64,000 nt of DNA, taken from the NCBI RefSeq assembly GCF_030052815.1, contig NW_026614695.1, positions 280,934-344,933 on the forward strand, written 5' to 3'. Below the pieces are notes generated by a model. The model worked only from the letters and a program-made list of their open reading frames with translations. It was not told the DNA's origin and searched no databases. Of the stretch, positions 33,322-45,719 are shown piece by piece (the first letter of the stretch is position 1; each line of letters opens with the position of its first letter). The position numbers were made by a program, and so were the translations under genes. The stretch is from Hevea brasiliensis (lineage: Eukaryota; Streptophyta; Magnoliopsida; Malpighiales; Euphorbiaceae).

Positions 33322-34364
33322 TGTAACACTCCAATGTTCGGTAGTGCGTTCTACTGTTCCAGTGACCAGTGTTGTCCGGACAGCTAGGATGCCTAGAACT
33401 ACACTTTAATATGAGTGAGGAGACATAAAATAATGAAATACAAGAAAAGAAAATACAAGAAAAACAAAGGAAAAATAATAGTAAAGAAATGCAACCAAGT
33501 TAAGCGAGCCAAGAACCCTAGCGATGGGTGACCGCACCAGGAAGTCACGGCGTGGACCGTTGACTAGCCCTGGACCGCGGGGAACCCTGGAAAATATTTT
33601 TAGGACTTAAAGAGACATCAATTGAGGTATAAATGCTATTAGAAATATCAAAGAAAAATTAATTAATTAGTACAAAGAAAAGTGAGAAATCGAAAAACGG
33701 ACAAAACCCGATGTTACCGAAAAATCGGGAATGCAACTCGAACAGGGGCATTGTGGTCATTTGATACCCCGAGTTGTCTTTTGACCTAAATATCCATTAA
33801 AAATAAATAATATTACACTTGGAAAATGTCATGAAAAATTAAATTAGGGGTACCTAATGTAAATAGCCAAAAGTGGAGTATAAGTTGGATAATTAGCACT
33901 TAAATCATATTTAATTATTTTCTTAGGTGAGTGGACCACTAAGGATTTAAAATATGCATTAAGTGGGCAGATTACCTCCACTCACACTTCATCTTCAACC
34001 TTAAAAATAACCATTGCCGAAATGAACTCCAACAAAATCCTCCCATGGCCGCCCCATTTGCATGCCACACTCCACCCATTTTCAAGTTAAATTTTCCTTA
34101 CTTGTCTTAAGTAATTTTGATCCCCACCTCACAAGGAAGAAGTAGATACCAAAATCAAGGGAGTTTAGTGAAGATTTAAGAAGCCTCATCCATAGGTAAG
34201 TTTGAGTTTTTGATTGTTGCTTTGTTAAAGTTTGTAAGGATGTTATGGGCATTTGATTTATGAAGAGATTTTGAAATTTTGGTGAATTGTTGTTATTCAC
34301 TAGTTAGGCAGCCATGGCAACTTAAGAATTTGAATTATTTTCACATGCATTTGATGGGTATTAG
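33322..34364 (+). repeat. 3' LTR of Element 1, first part (family A)
   Basis: It starts TGTAACACTCC. The donor-like atag|gtaagt is at 34196. It is interrupted at 34365 by the family B solo LTR and resumes at 38664. Confidence 0.94.
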
Positions 34365-37300
34365 TGTAACACCCTCACTGTAGCAACTCAGATACCATCG
34401 TCTGACTGGTGTCGGTTCTGGACAACTAAACGTTCGGAAAAATATTTAAATTAAAGCGAGGAACCAAAATTAACTCAAATATTAATAAGAAAAATATAGT
34501 AAAAATTTTAGAAATAAAATACAACCAAGTTAAATGAGCCGGTGCCCAAGCGATGGGTAACTAGAGGGAAGTTGCGGTTCTCGCAACGAGGAGCCCTAGA
34601 CCCGGGGGAAAAATTATAAAATAATTTTTGGGACTCCAGAGAAGGGTCATTGAGGTTCCTATGGCATTAGAATGCCAAGAAAATACCTAGAAAAATTTTT
34701 CAATCGGTACAGACGATTTAGACCCGTTAAGCCAAACGGAGGGCATTTTGGTCATTTCGCCTTCAGAGGTGATTTTTGGCCGACTTGTCCAGTTGAGTAA
34801 ATAATTAATATGACATAAAATATGAATAAACATTACTAGAAATTGAATTGAAAATGAGTAGAGAAGAGAAGAAAAGAAAGTGAAAGAAAATGCTAATTAT
34901 GACATCATATGATGTCATTTAAATTTCCTCCACCAATCACAATTTGTCAAACTTATTAAAAGAGATAAAAGAGACCAAAAATATGAAAAACCAATCTGCA
35001 TCTTCAACCTTGGGCAGCCTAAAAAACGTTGAGAGAGAGAGAGAGAAGAGGTTCCACCATTAAAGCTCCTTTAAGCTTCATTTCTCTCTTGTTTCCACTA
35101 TTAAACCCTAACCCCTTTCATTAAACCTTGACCATATCACTTGGGGAAGCTTTTGGCAGCCAAGAAGAAGAAGGAAAGTGAAGTTTTAGCTTGAAGAAAT
35201 CTGCCCTATAAGAGGTTAAAGTGAGGTTAGTGCTATCCTTTCACTCACACTCCTTTAATCCTTGTTAGAGCATCATTTTAAGTTAAGAAATTGTAAGAAT
35301 TTGAAGTAAATTATATGTGTTAGGGCATCTTCAATTTTTGGCAGCCCTAAGGAAGGATGTGGTTGATTGTTTTAATGAATTTAGAATGGATAGAAATGAT
35401 GTTTAAGGTATGAATATGCATGGATGTTGAATTAGTGTGCTAATTGAGGTTTATGGATAATTTAAATTGGACATTAGGGTTTTGAGAAGTGAAACTTGGA
35501 TTTAGCTTATGAAATTGTGAAAGAACATTATAAGGGTCAATTAATGACCATTTTAGGTATGTTGACCATGAATTGGACTGAAAAATAGTATAGCCAAGTG
35601 AATGTGTAGGCTGCCTTGTTAGTGCAGCAGAGGGACTGAAAATTCAGTCCACTTGCACTGCCATAACTTTGGCTGTGTAGGTCCAATTGGTGTTTGGCCA
35701 ATTGGACATGAAACTAGGCTTATAATGACACATTTTTGCTGAAGAAACCATGCCCAAAAGACCAAAGCAAGTGGACCAAAACTTGGCCCCAATCCGGATC
35801 CCTTGCAACAGCACCTGCAGAAATGACCAAATGAACAGTAACTGTTCATTTGGCCATAACTCACTGTAGATTTGGTGAATTGACCTGAAATTTTTACAGC
35901 AACAAGTTATGACATAGACAAACAACTTTCATGAAGAAACCTACCCCAAATTATGACCAGAACCTAACCCAAATGGCAGTCACAGTTACTGTTCAAACCT
36001 GCAACTCTGCAGATTTTTATTTGAGCAGCAATGTTTGGAGGACTATAACTCTCTCTAGAAAACTCGGATTTAGGCGATTCTTGAACCGATGGAAACCTAA
36101 GGTATGGTAGAACATTTCATAAGAAGAAAGTTAGACCAAATTATGAACTTAACTTGATCAAATTACTGACCAAAGTTGGACCAAAAATCTGCCAGACGCA
36201 AAATCTCAAAGATGAGCGAAGGCACGTGAACAGTAAACTTATTTTGGCCATAACTTGAGCTACAAAACTCCAAATGGAGTGATTCAAAAAAAGAAATTCA
36301 ACTAGACAAAATAAGGAACATTTTTTTATGAAGGAAGTTTTGTCAAATTCTAACAGTAAATCGACCAATGAAACAGTGCAACTTCGGAGCACCAAAACCG
36401 AAAATTGGCAATTTTGCCAAAATGACCTAAGCTTTGAGAAAGTGACCAAAACCAACAAGTTTTAAATGAAAAATGTAGTATGTTTGAAGTGCCAAAGTCA
36501 ATGTACATATTTTCTATGCAAAAGTCAACATTTTAGTTGACTAATGAAGTGAATAGTGACATGAAAACTTGAAATAAGCTTGGAAATGGATTTGGTAATT
36601 GATTCCAACAAGTTTTAAATGCAAAATGTGGTACATCGTGAGTGTTAAAACCAATGTACCTATTGTCTATGCAAAAGTCAACATTTTTGTTGACCAATGA
36701 GGTGAATAGTGACACCAAAACTTGAAATTCAAAATTTGAAATTATAAATGCATCTAGGGGACTTTAAATTGCAATTGGCAATTAATACTAGTAAATGTAA
36801 AACTCAAAATTTGGTATCTTGTTGTAATTATAATTAATATATCCATTAATTATAAAAGGTCAACATTTTGGTTGACTAGTAAGGTGAATAGTAATCAAAA
36901 TGATTAGTGAATTAAGATGAAGACCTAGAACCAATTCTAAGCTTAAATGCTTAGAATTGTATGACAAATATGGACTATGCATCCTAGTCAAAATTGTTAA
37001 AAAGAAATTTAGGCCATAAATTTGAAATCCATGAAATATTCATGGATTACTTGAAACATGAAAGATAAGTCACCTAATTGATGTGATCAATATGAATAAC
37101 ATAATGAATGGACAAATAAACCGTATTAATATATGAATGAGACATTAGTTCTCATTATTATAAAGAGGAGAAGTATTTTGAGTACAATGGTATAAAAGGA
37201 TAATTGATGTGAATTGTGATCATATAAATGATCAAATGAATGTATGAATTATGATTGAAATTTATCATGAAATAATGAAGTCATAAAGCACAATATATTA

Positions 37301-38658
37301 ATATTTTAAAGTATCAAATTCCCTAGTATTCCTAACAAGATTGGTTTGGATAGTTTGGCATGCCAATAGGGTATTGTTTTAGCAGTACTGCGAAAGGCTT
37401 TATGCCTGTATTCATGGCTTTATGCCCGTATTCATGGCTTTTATGCCCGATTTCATGGCTTTTATGCCCGATTATGTGATATCATGGCTTTTTAGCCATA
37501 CTGACTGCATACATGGTTGACGTTCTGCGTCCCATGGTATGACGGCCCGAGGCACCACGGTGTCCAGTGCCAATGACCCGTTATCCAGTCCAGTCGTCTA
37601 GTATAGGTTACTTGGGCAGTCAATTAAAGTATTATTCAATTCAGGCAGCTAAGTTAAGTTAAGTATAATGAAAATCCAGTACAATTAAATTAAGTATTGA
37701 ATGAATAAGCAAAAGAGATTAGCAAAAGAAACATAACAAAAATATAAATTGCGTAATCTGCATGGACTTGAAATAAAATACAGATAGAATAAATTATATA
37801 CCTGCTAGTATTACTGAAAAGTTATAAACTAAGCACTTCCAAAGAGGAACAAACTAGTATATAAGATCGTTGATACTAGAAATACCATACCAAATTAAAT
37901 TGATTCTTGAGTATCTGAATTATCATTTATTTCTTTCTTTACTTGTATATATTATTTCTGGTTATATTATTGCACCACTAAGCAGAAATGCTTAGCGCGA
38001 TGGAATTGCTTCCTCGCAGCATCAAGGTAAAACCAGAGACTGTCGATCGAGATTTTTGGAGTCGGATCTGCGAAGTGTCGAAGAGTTCAAGATTGTCACC
38101 TCCTCAAAGAATGCATGTAGATAGGGCTCATTTTATACATGTTATGTATATTGTTCATTCCTAGCACATTGTAAATTATTTGTATATCTTGTACAAAATA
38201 AACTCATGTAATTAACCTATGAATTATGGAAGCTATTCAAAGTAAGTATTTTAGTATGTGAATTGAATTTGAGTTATAATGAGATTATACTTGTGAATAT
38301 TGAGATATTGAAAATCTAATGAGATTTCGAGAAACTGGATATCGCATTGAGATACATTATGTTTGAAAATTTTGAGACTATTAAGTTTGAGAAATTGAGT
38401 ATATATTGAAATTGTCTTTGGCAGTTCGGAAGAATCATAGTCCAAATTACAGCCGACACTTTATCGGATTATCGTTAAAATTTTTGAAATTTCCAACTGA
38501 GTTAGATTCTGATAAAAGTAAAAATAGCCTAAATCTTCAATAAAGTTTTTGAATAAATAAATCAAGGACTGTAATGAAATCAGATAAAATAGAGTGCTCC
38601 GGCACACTGAGTGGCATAAGTTGCTCGGCTACACTGTAGTCGGGTAAGGGGTGTCACA
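34365..38658 (+). mobile_element. Solo LTR, family B, inserted in the 3' LTR of Element 1
   Basis: A single 4294-bp family B LTR (TGTAACACCCTCA to GGGGTGTCACA) is flanked by attag at 34360-34364 and 38659-38663. It differs from the Element 3 LTRs in three ways. Its promoter-proximal sequence is diverged. The block at about 36310-36450 resembles family C instead. About 170 bp near 37084 is missing. The donor-like site is at 35226, the inverted repeat at 35827-35853, stem-loops at 37978-38017 and the acceptor-like site ends at 38424. Confidence 0.95.
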
Positions 38659-38663
38659 ATTAG

Positions 38664-41452
38664 TGTTGATTAAAGTAAATCAAAGTTTAGTAAGTTAGTT
38701 ATTGATGTATGTTAAATTGAACACTTGAATTGGAAATTTTTGTTGAATTTGGAATTATATGTGTGATTGTCTAAATGGACAGCCATGGGTTTGTACACTA
38801 AATGAAATATAATTACATGTATTGTGGAGAATTAACTTTGGCTAATGTGATTCAAAGTTTGGTAAGTTAACTTCATGTATGTGGAATGGTGACTAAGTGA
38901 AAAATTTGAGTTTGAAGACAATTATGGAGGTGTACCATTGTGGCAGTTTGTTAACTCTTGAAGAATGCTGGAATTCATGCTTGGTTTATGGAATAATGAT
39001 GTTAAATTGTGTTGGTTATTATGACAGTTTGGGTAAGTGTGTGATGGTGTGAAGTTGGACATGTAAAAGTGTTATGGTTAGGTGATTGAATTGTTGTAAA
39101 TTTGGTTTGAAAATTCTGCACTTTATAGTGTATGTTGAATGTAATTGTAAGCTGCCAAAATGACCTATAATATGTTTTGAATTATGTTTAGGTCATGGTA
39201 CAACCAGAATTGGCTTGAATGTTGAGTTTGGTAAGTGTTAAGAGTGATCCTTGATGTGTATGAAAGAAATGCAATAAGGCAGTTTGTGTTTTAGGCCTAG
39301 AACTTTAAGTGTGTGGCTCCAATTAGTATGAGACCATTTGGAGGTGAGACTAGACACAAAATGTGCCAACTTTCATGAAGGAAGCATACCAAAATTCTGC
39401 TTGCAAGGTAGCTTGAAAAATGACCAAATCCGGATTAAGTGCAAATAAGGCCTGAAAATTGACCATTTGGGCAGCAGTTAGTGTTTAAGCCATAACTCAC
39501 TCAAAACAGGTCCAATTGACCTGAAATTTTGACCATGAATAGTTAAGACCCATATCCACAAGTCTTATGAAGACACCAAAGCCCACAAATGACCATAAGC
39601 AAGTTAAAGAGCTTGCACAAGTTCGGGTCCAAAAACTGGCCGAACCAAAATTGACCTAAAATGACCAATTTTGGTGCAATTTGACCAGCAATAGTAAAAT
39701 GACCATAACTTGGCCTACATAACTCAGAATGACATGAAATTTTGCGCCGCGTTCCATAAGACATAGATCTACAAGTTTGTAGTTTTGACCGAAACCCGAA
39801 AACTGAGGGAACTAGGTCGTCCGGCTAGGTCAAACTAGTATCTCGAAATCTAGCAATTTGCAAGAAAATGCAGTATACACGGAACTGAAATTGGTAACAT
39901 GTACCAACCCTAAAAGACTATCAAATGTGACATATTAGTAACACTAAAACCTAATTTACCTAAAACGCATCGAGGGTCGATATATTAGGTTGATTAAGCA
40001 AATAATAGCATTCAGTGAATTACTTATCAAGCATTATCGTTAGAGACAGTTTAATTTAGTACTGAAACACTTCAAATTGTGTTTCTCAGTTAGCAAAGAC
40101 TCAGGAAAAGGGAAGGAAACACTGAGTTAAGACCAGGAGACAGTTATAAGAGGTTTGTGCATAATAGTTATTTCTTTTGAATTTTTCAATTGAAATGAAT
40201 TATGACTATTTGTACATTATTGTTTTAAATTGTGGAAATGTGTTTGAATGGATACTCATTGCTTGAAAAACATTATAAATGGTTTGAAACTATGAAAAAT
40301 TGTTTGAATGATATTGATGGATACTTATTGATTGAAAAGCATTGGAAATGATTTCAAACCACAGCTATCATGTATATTGATTGTATTCCTCACTAGCTTG
40401 TCTAGTGGGACGAATTGAATTCCCTCTCTGGCTGAAGTGTTGAGGTGTGTGCCTGTTGAGGACGAATCGAATGAGTACTCGTATTTTTGCTAGCTAGCTA
40501 TGTTATTCCTCATTAGTCATCGACTTTTGGGACGAATTGAACTTTGGAACATGATTAAGTTGTGTGTGATTTATTGATTTGTATTATGAGATTGTGAAAT
40601 GGAGTTAAATTCTTATTGACATTCATTGTCTTTTGAATTTAATCATGATTTGATTTTTTAAAATTATTGTGATATTGAGAAATGGAGTTTAAATTCTTGT
40701 TGACATTTATTGTCTTGAATTTAACTATGGTTTTGAGTATCCACTCTTTATATGACTTATCAATTGTGATTTAAAATTTTATTGGTTAATGTTGTGCACC
40801 ACTGAGACATTGTCTCAGCAATAGCTTTTTATTGCTGTCGCAGGTAGACAGACCGACAGGGCAGCAGACTAGACTGCTAGTACATCCAGCGAGAGATTAT
40901 CGGGTATATTGAGTATACCACATTTTGCATTTTGTACTGTAATGTATGACCACTGTATGTATATATTGTTTTTGATTTTGAGCAGTTGTAAATTAAAATT
41001 GTACATTGAAGTTGTAAAGTAAATTATGAGATATTTTGACTTGTAAAATTTGTATTATAATTCTTTTATCTCATCCTTTGAAAATAATGAAAAATTATTA
41101 TGGATTTGAGTTGAGAAAAATATTGTGTAATTTAACTGTTGGACTTGAGATTGGGAAATATATTTGAAGTGCTTTTTACAGGTTTTCTGAAGAACTGTTT
41201 TATCCAAAATACAGATGGCACTCTGTCAAAATTTTTACAGAAATTACTAATAGTCCAAATGAGTTAGCTGTTTCACTTCAGTTCACAAAGGTTTTTAACA
41301 CTTGTAAATAGTGCTCACCACTGTAAAAGAAGTAAGAAAAGTTTTTAAAATCCCTTGTAATGTATTTAATGGGTTATCAGTATACGGAGTTCGTAATTCA
41401 TTAGGTATACTACGGGATCATGTTATGCCTTACAGAGGGGTAGGGTGTGACA
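38664..41452 (+). repeat. 3' LTR of Element 1, second part (family A)
   Basis: It continues from 34364 and ends GGTGTGACA at 41452, before tacaa of Element C. From 38871 it matches the window start. Stem-loops are at 40802-40841 and the acceptor-like ttttacag ends at 41181. Confidence 0.94.
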
Positions 41453-42289
41453 TACAAAAATTCTTTAATTATACTCCTCTCTAACTGTAGCAGCTCGCTC
41501 TGCTGCTATGTCCTTTTCTCAATCTACGACAGTAAGTTAAAGCTATCGCTGAGTATATAAATACTCAGTGGTGCACAATAAAGCATAAAATGCATAATAT
41601 AAAACATTTATGAACAAATCCTCATTCAAAAATCTCATAATCGCATTTCACAATTTTTTTTTCTCAAATCACATTTATAACAAATCATAATTTTCAAAGC
41701 TTAATATAGAGCACAACTTGATCAAACAATTTAATAAACAGAGTGTTGCCAAATAATAACACATCTTAGGCCATGACACAAAATTTTCGAATATGTCGTG
41801 TGTACATCACGACAAGGCAAACACCCTCACTAATCAAAATCAATGAGGGGGGTGGCTAGCTAGCTAATGAGTACTCATCCACACTCACCCCTCAGACTGG
41901 GAAGCCAGAGAGGGAGGAAACTGATCAAATATCATACTCACCCCAAAAGTGGAGGAGGAACATATTAATATTGTCATGCCAAGTGTGAATTAAAAACAAT
42001 TTAAATCAAGTTATTCAAACATTTTATAGAATTCACAAATCATATTTCATTCAAAACTTTTCATTTACAAAGTAGGCAACACACTATTTTTCAAATAAGA
42101 TTTTCAAAGTCATAACTAAATTCGAAGCCATATTGTTCAAATATTTCATACAAAATAACAAATAATTTTCATTCCAAATTTCCATTGTAAAATAGGCAAC
42201 CCAACATTTTCGAAATTCATAATGAACAAACACATTCACAATGTATAACAAATCAATTTCCATTATGAAAACTATAATTTAAAATTTTT

Positions 42290-42555
42290 GTGCACAAACA
42301 CAATCAATTTTCAAAATCAAATTTCAATTAACAAGTGGCAACACCATAGTTCTCAAAACACATAATTAACACAATGCATACAAATCAAGTTTTCAGTGGA
42401 AAAACAATAATTTAAAGTTTTTGTGCACAAACACAATCAATTTTCAAAATCAAATTTCCATTAACAAGTGGCAACACCATGGTTCTCAAAACCCATAATT
42501 AACACAATGCATACAAATCAAGTTTTCAGTGGGAAAACAATAATTTAAAATTATT
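42290..42555 (-). repeat. Two 133-bp tandem units in the family C LTR
   Basis: Each unit begins gtgcacaaac on the plus strand (42290 and 42423), and a third start at 42556 leads into unique sequence. The sister LTR has the same pair at 48615-48880. A more diverged unit precedes them. The duplication predates insertion of the element, since both LTRs carry it. Confidence 0.88.
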
Positions 42556-43250
42556 GTGCACAAACTTGGACTTAATCGCCTCTAGGCCTTCCGGGTCATT
42601 TTCAGCTGAAACACAACATTTATAGTGTTTCAGTATCTTATTTCACACTAAATCCAATAATGAATTCATAAATACATAATTCTAGCCCAACTATGCTTAA
42701 ACTAACATTCTTGGAAATTTTCATTTTAGAGTTACTATTTATGATACTATTCAAGTCAATTTGTTGACTTTCTAAGGCTTAATAGGTATGGGAACTTCAA
42801 CTTCACCCACATACCACATTTTGGTCACTAAATTTGTTGGTTTTGGTCATTTTCTCAAATTCTAAGTCTTTTAGGCAAATTTGTAATTTTTCAGTTTTTG
42901 TGTCCTAAGTTACACTATTCCATTAGCCACTTTACTGTTAGAATTTGGCAAAACTTTCTTCATAGGAAACGTTCCCTATTGTCTTAAGTTTATTCTCCTT
43001 TTTGAATCACTCCAATTGGAGTTTTGTAGCTCAATTTATAGCCATTTGAACCATGGTTGCCGGATTGGACTCTACCCAGTTTTCTGGGCAAATTTTGGTT
43101 CTGGCAGTTTTAGGTCACTAAATTTGGGTGGTCAAATAACTTGGTTAATGGCATAATTTGGGTTTGGGTTCTACATAAAAGTTTTATGTCTATATCTCAT
43201 CTAACCACTGGTAAAATTTTAGGTCATTTAAACCTGCCTAGCTCAAGTTA

Positions 43251-43283
43251 TGACCAAATGAACAAACACTGTTCATTTGGTCA
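43251..43283. repeat. Hairpin with 14-bp perfect arms (TGACCAAATGAACA)
   Basis: TGACCAAATGAACA, loop AACAC, TGTTCATTTGGTCA. It is identical at 60196-60228. The family B LTRs carry a related repeat with 13-bp arms at the corresponding place. Confidence 0.88.
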
Positions 43284-44750
43284 GTTTGTACAGAGACAGA
43301 CTGAGATTTTTCGAATTGAGTTAATTTATTCACTAGGTTTTAGTCACTTTTTGGGCATGCTTCCTAAATGAAAATTGTGTCATTTAGTGTCTATTTTAAT
43401 TCCCAATTGGTCTTATACCAATTGGACTTGTAAAATTTCTTTTTTTGTCATTCAAAGTTGACTTGGTCATGCTGCCAGCAGCATGACCACACTCAATCTG
43501 AATTTGGCCTTAACTCCAACCATTCCAACACACTTCACTTGGTCACAAATGACCATTTCTCACTTCAAATTAGGTCCAAAACATCATCTACAAGTTTCTC
43601 ACATTTTTGATCTCTAAACCCTAATGTCTAATTCACAAACTCTTGCATTTAACTACTTTCAAGCCTTTAATCATAATTATTCAACACAATTAAGCTCACA
43701 TGCACTTTCAAATCTATCAAATTCATGCATACATATATCAAACCCAAGTTGACCGAAATTTCTATCTAGTCCTCCAAATAAGTTTTCCTTTCATTTTATG
43801 TTAATTTCTAAGTTCTTGATGCTATACATACACTAATTAAACTAAAAATTTGAAGTTTGCATTACTAACCTTAGGTGAAGTCTTTGATCTTCACTTTCTC
43901 TCAATTTTCTTCAATTCTTCTCCTTCTAATCTTCCTTCCAAGATTTGCTTATAATTTTTCTTCAAAAAAAAAATTAAAGGATTTATGGTGGAATTAATGT
44001 TTAGAAAGCTTAAAAATAAGCTTTCATGGAGGAAAATTTGAAAGAGAACTTGGGAGAGAGAGAGGCGGCACTTTGAGGAAGATGAAGACTTTTGGTTTAT
44101 TTATTTTTTTTCTTTTCTTTTCCTTCTTTTATGTCTTATGAAAGACCAAAAATTCAATTTAATTAATTTATTAATTATACTATTTATGGCATCATGCATG
44201 ATGTCATCTTCCTACACGTTTTTCATTTTCTCTTTTTTTTCTATTAGTTCTTTAATTTAATTCTCGACTTCGAAATTTTCTTTTCTCCAATTTAATTTGA
44301 CAGTTAGGTCAGGAGTCAGCTCTCGGGGTCAATTGACCAAATTGCCCCTCGCAGGTTCAACTCGGTTTGTAAATAATTCAATATTTCTTTCGGCTCTCTG
44401 ACCTAATTATTTGACTGGCTTAACAGTTCTTTTTCATGATTTTCTCTTTTCCACTGTGTTCGTAATGGTCTTAAGGACCGCAGCGTCACATTTTACGGTT
44501 TGAAATTTGAGTTTAAAATGACTTCGCAGTCATTCCCGAGAAGGTTACCCATCATTGTGACTATCGGCTCGTTTAACTTCTTATGTTATGTTTTTCTTAT
44601 TTATACTTAACTAATTGACAATCACTAATTATTTGTGTTTATGACTTATCTAGTTGTCTTAAGTGTGGTTCCAAACCCTTTAATTGTCTGGACCGACTCC
44701 GGTCACCAGAACAGTATAATTTACTAGACTATGCAAATAGGGATGTTACA

Positions 44751-44787
44751 ATTCTTCCCCCCTTAAAATAATTTCGTTCTTGAAATT
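44751..44787 (-). promoter_or_regulatory. Polypurine tract and pre-PPT hairpin of Element C
   Basis: On the minus strand, a degraded form of the hairpin (aaatttcaagaacgaaatt) is followed by ttttaaggggggaagaat and the LTR start at 44750. Confidence 0.8.
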
Positions 44788-45719
44788 TTACCTGGTATCA
44801 GTCTCAAATAGTCATACGTGTTGTTTTCTCATGTTTTTCTCATATTTCTACATAGCTTTATAATCGGAATAATGGTCCCTAGCACTTTAACCAATGCTAT
44901 TTCATCATCGATTGCTCACCTCGTGTGCCATTTTGCACTATCTTATTTGATTTGGTTTAACTTCTTTCTTGATAAAATAATTCGGAATATCATTACGCAT
45001 CTTAAGTAAATTGCTTGCCTTAGTGGTAATTCCTCATCTAGTATTTTTCTCATTTCTTACTATTCTATTCATTTTTATCTATTAATATTCTATAACTTAT
45101 TTTGCACTGATGTGTAGTCATTATTGTCTTTTGTACTGAACTATAACCTTTCAATATTCTAACTTTAGAGTTTTAAATCCCAGGTTAGGATTTTCAAACT
45201 CCTTTCCAATAAGAAAACTTTTTCTTATTATAACTATGCCAAAATAGATATCATTTGCAACTATTCTTATCATTGTATACTATTGGGTAGTACGTAGCTC
45301 TACACAATAAATCCCAAGTCAGTATTGTAATCTGCAGCTTACAGCACAAACATCAAGAATATTGCATAGTTACTACGATACATCCCAATAGAACAAACTT
45401 CCCTATATCTTATTTCTTTTAAATTCACTAATATCTTGAACTTATTTTGATTATGGTACCCACTGACATCTATCAGCAGTAATACCCTTACCTGCATGTA
45501 AGGTTGCTATATTACTATAACTTACTTTTAGGTTCTCTTTCCTTACATAATTAGGCTTACTAATTAACTTTACAAATTTTTGTATGCTAGCAAATACTTT
45601 TCACTGACAAACTCTTCCAAAATTAATTTTAAAAAGACTAGTCACTAACATATCAAAATTGATTTTTTTTTCTTTTTTTACACATATTCATATCTTAGTC
45701 AAGAATCGAGAAAATACCA
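44788..45719 (-). pseudogene. Decayed pol region of Element C
   Basis: There is no open frame. At its 5' end (45719-45600, minus strand) traces of the protease follow gag. At its 3' end, 44940-44800, ttggttaaagtgct with gaccattattcc and the final tatttgagactgatacc match the chromodomain end and stop of Element 2 (17845-17950). In between, at about 45280-45600, it is homologous to the decayed block of Element D at 53890-54330 (for example gagaacctaaaagtaagtta and tgtgtagagctacgt). It is too short for a full pol, so large deletions have occurred. Confidence 0.7.

Larger units (their letters stand above)
1..41452 (+). mobile_element. Element 1: Ty3/gypsy chromovirus, 5' end outside the window, carrying three inserted elements
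   Basis: The parts are 5' LTR (1-2595), primer site, gag-pol to 5761, then [Element 2], RNase H tail 21599-21817, [Element 3], integrase 32133-33279, polypurine tract, and a 3' LTR split by a solo LTR (33322-34364 and 38664-41452). Removing the three insertions with one copy of each TSD restores continuous homology with Element 2. Base 1 matches about base 38871 of the 3' LTR, so roughly 1.2 kb of the 5' LTR lies left of the window. The element sits in the 3' LTR of Element C. The intact sister copy of that LTR at about 47772 reads straight through the target tacaa, which follows this element at 41453-41457. Its protein is broken by two amber stops, frameshifts and a 3' deletion. Confidence 0.93.
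41453..44750 (-). repeat. 3' LTR of Element C, partial (family C)
   Basis: It is the reverse complement of an LTR starting TGTAACATCCC at 44750. Landmarks are a donor-like site at 43869 (ctaag|gttagt), a CCAATTGG hairpin at 43403-43425, an inverted repeat ggtcatgctg...cagcatgacc at 43465-43488, a 14-bp-arm hairpin at 43251-43283, two 133-bp tandem units at 42290-42555 and stem-loops at 41524-41568. The last 600 bp of the LTR lie left of the window. Confidence 0.92.
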
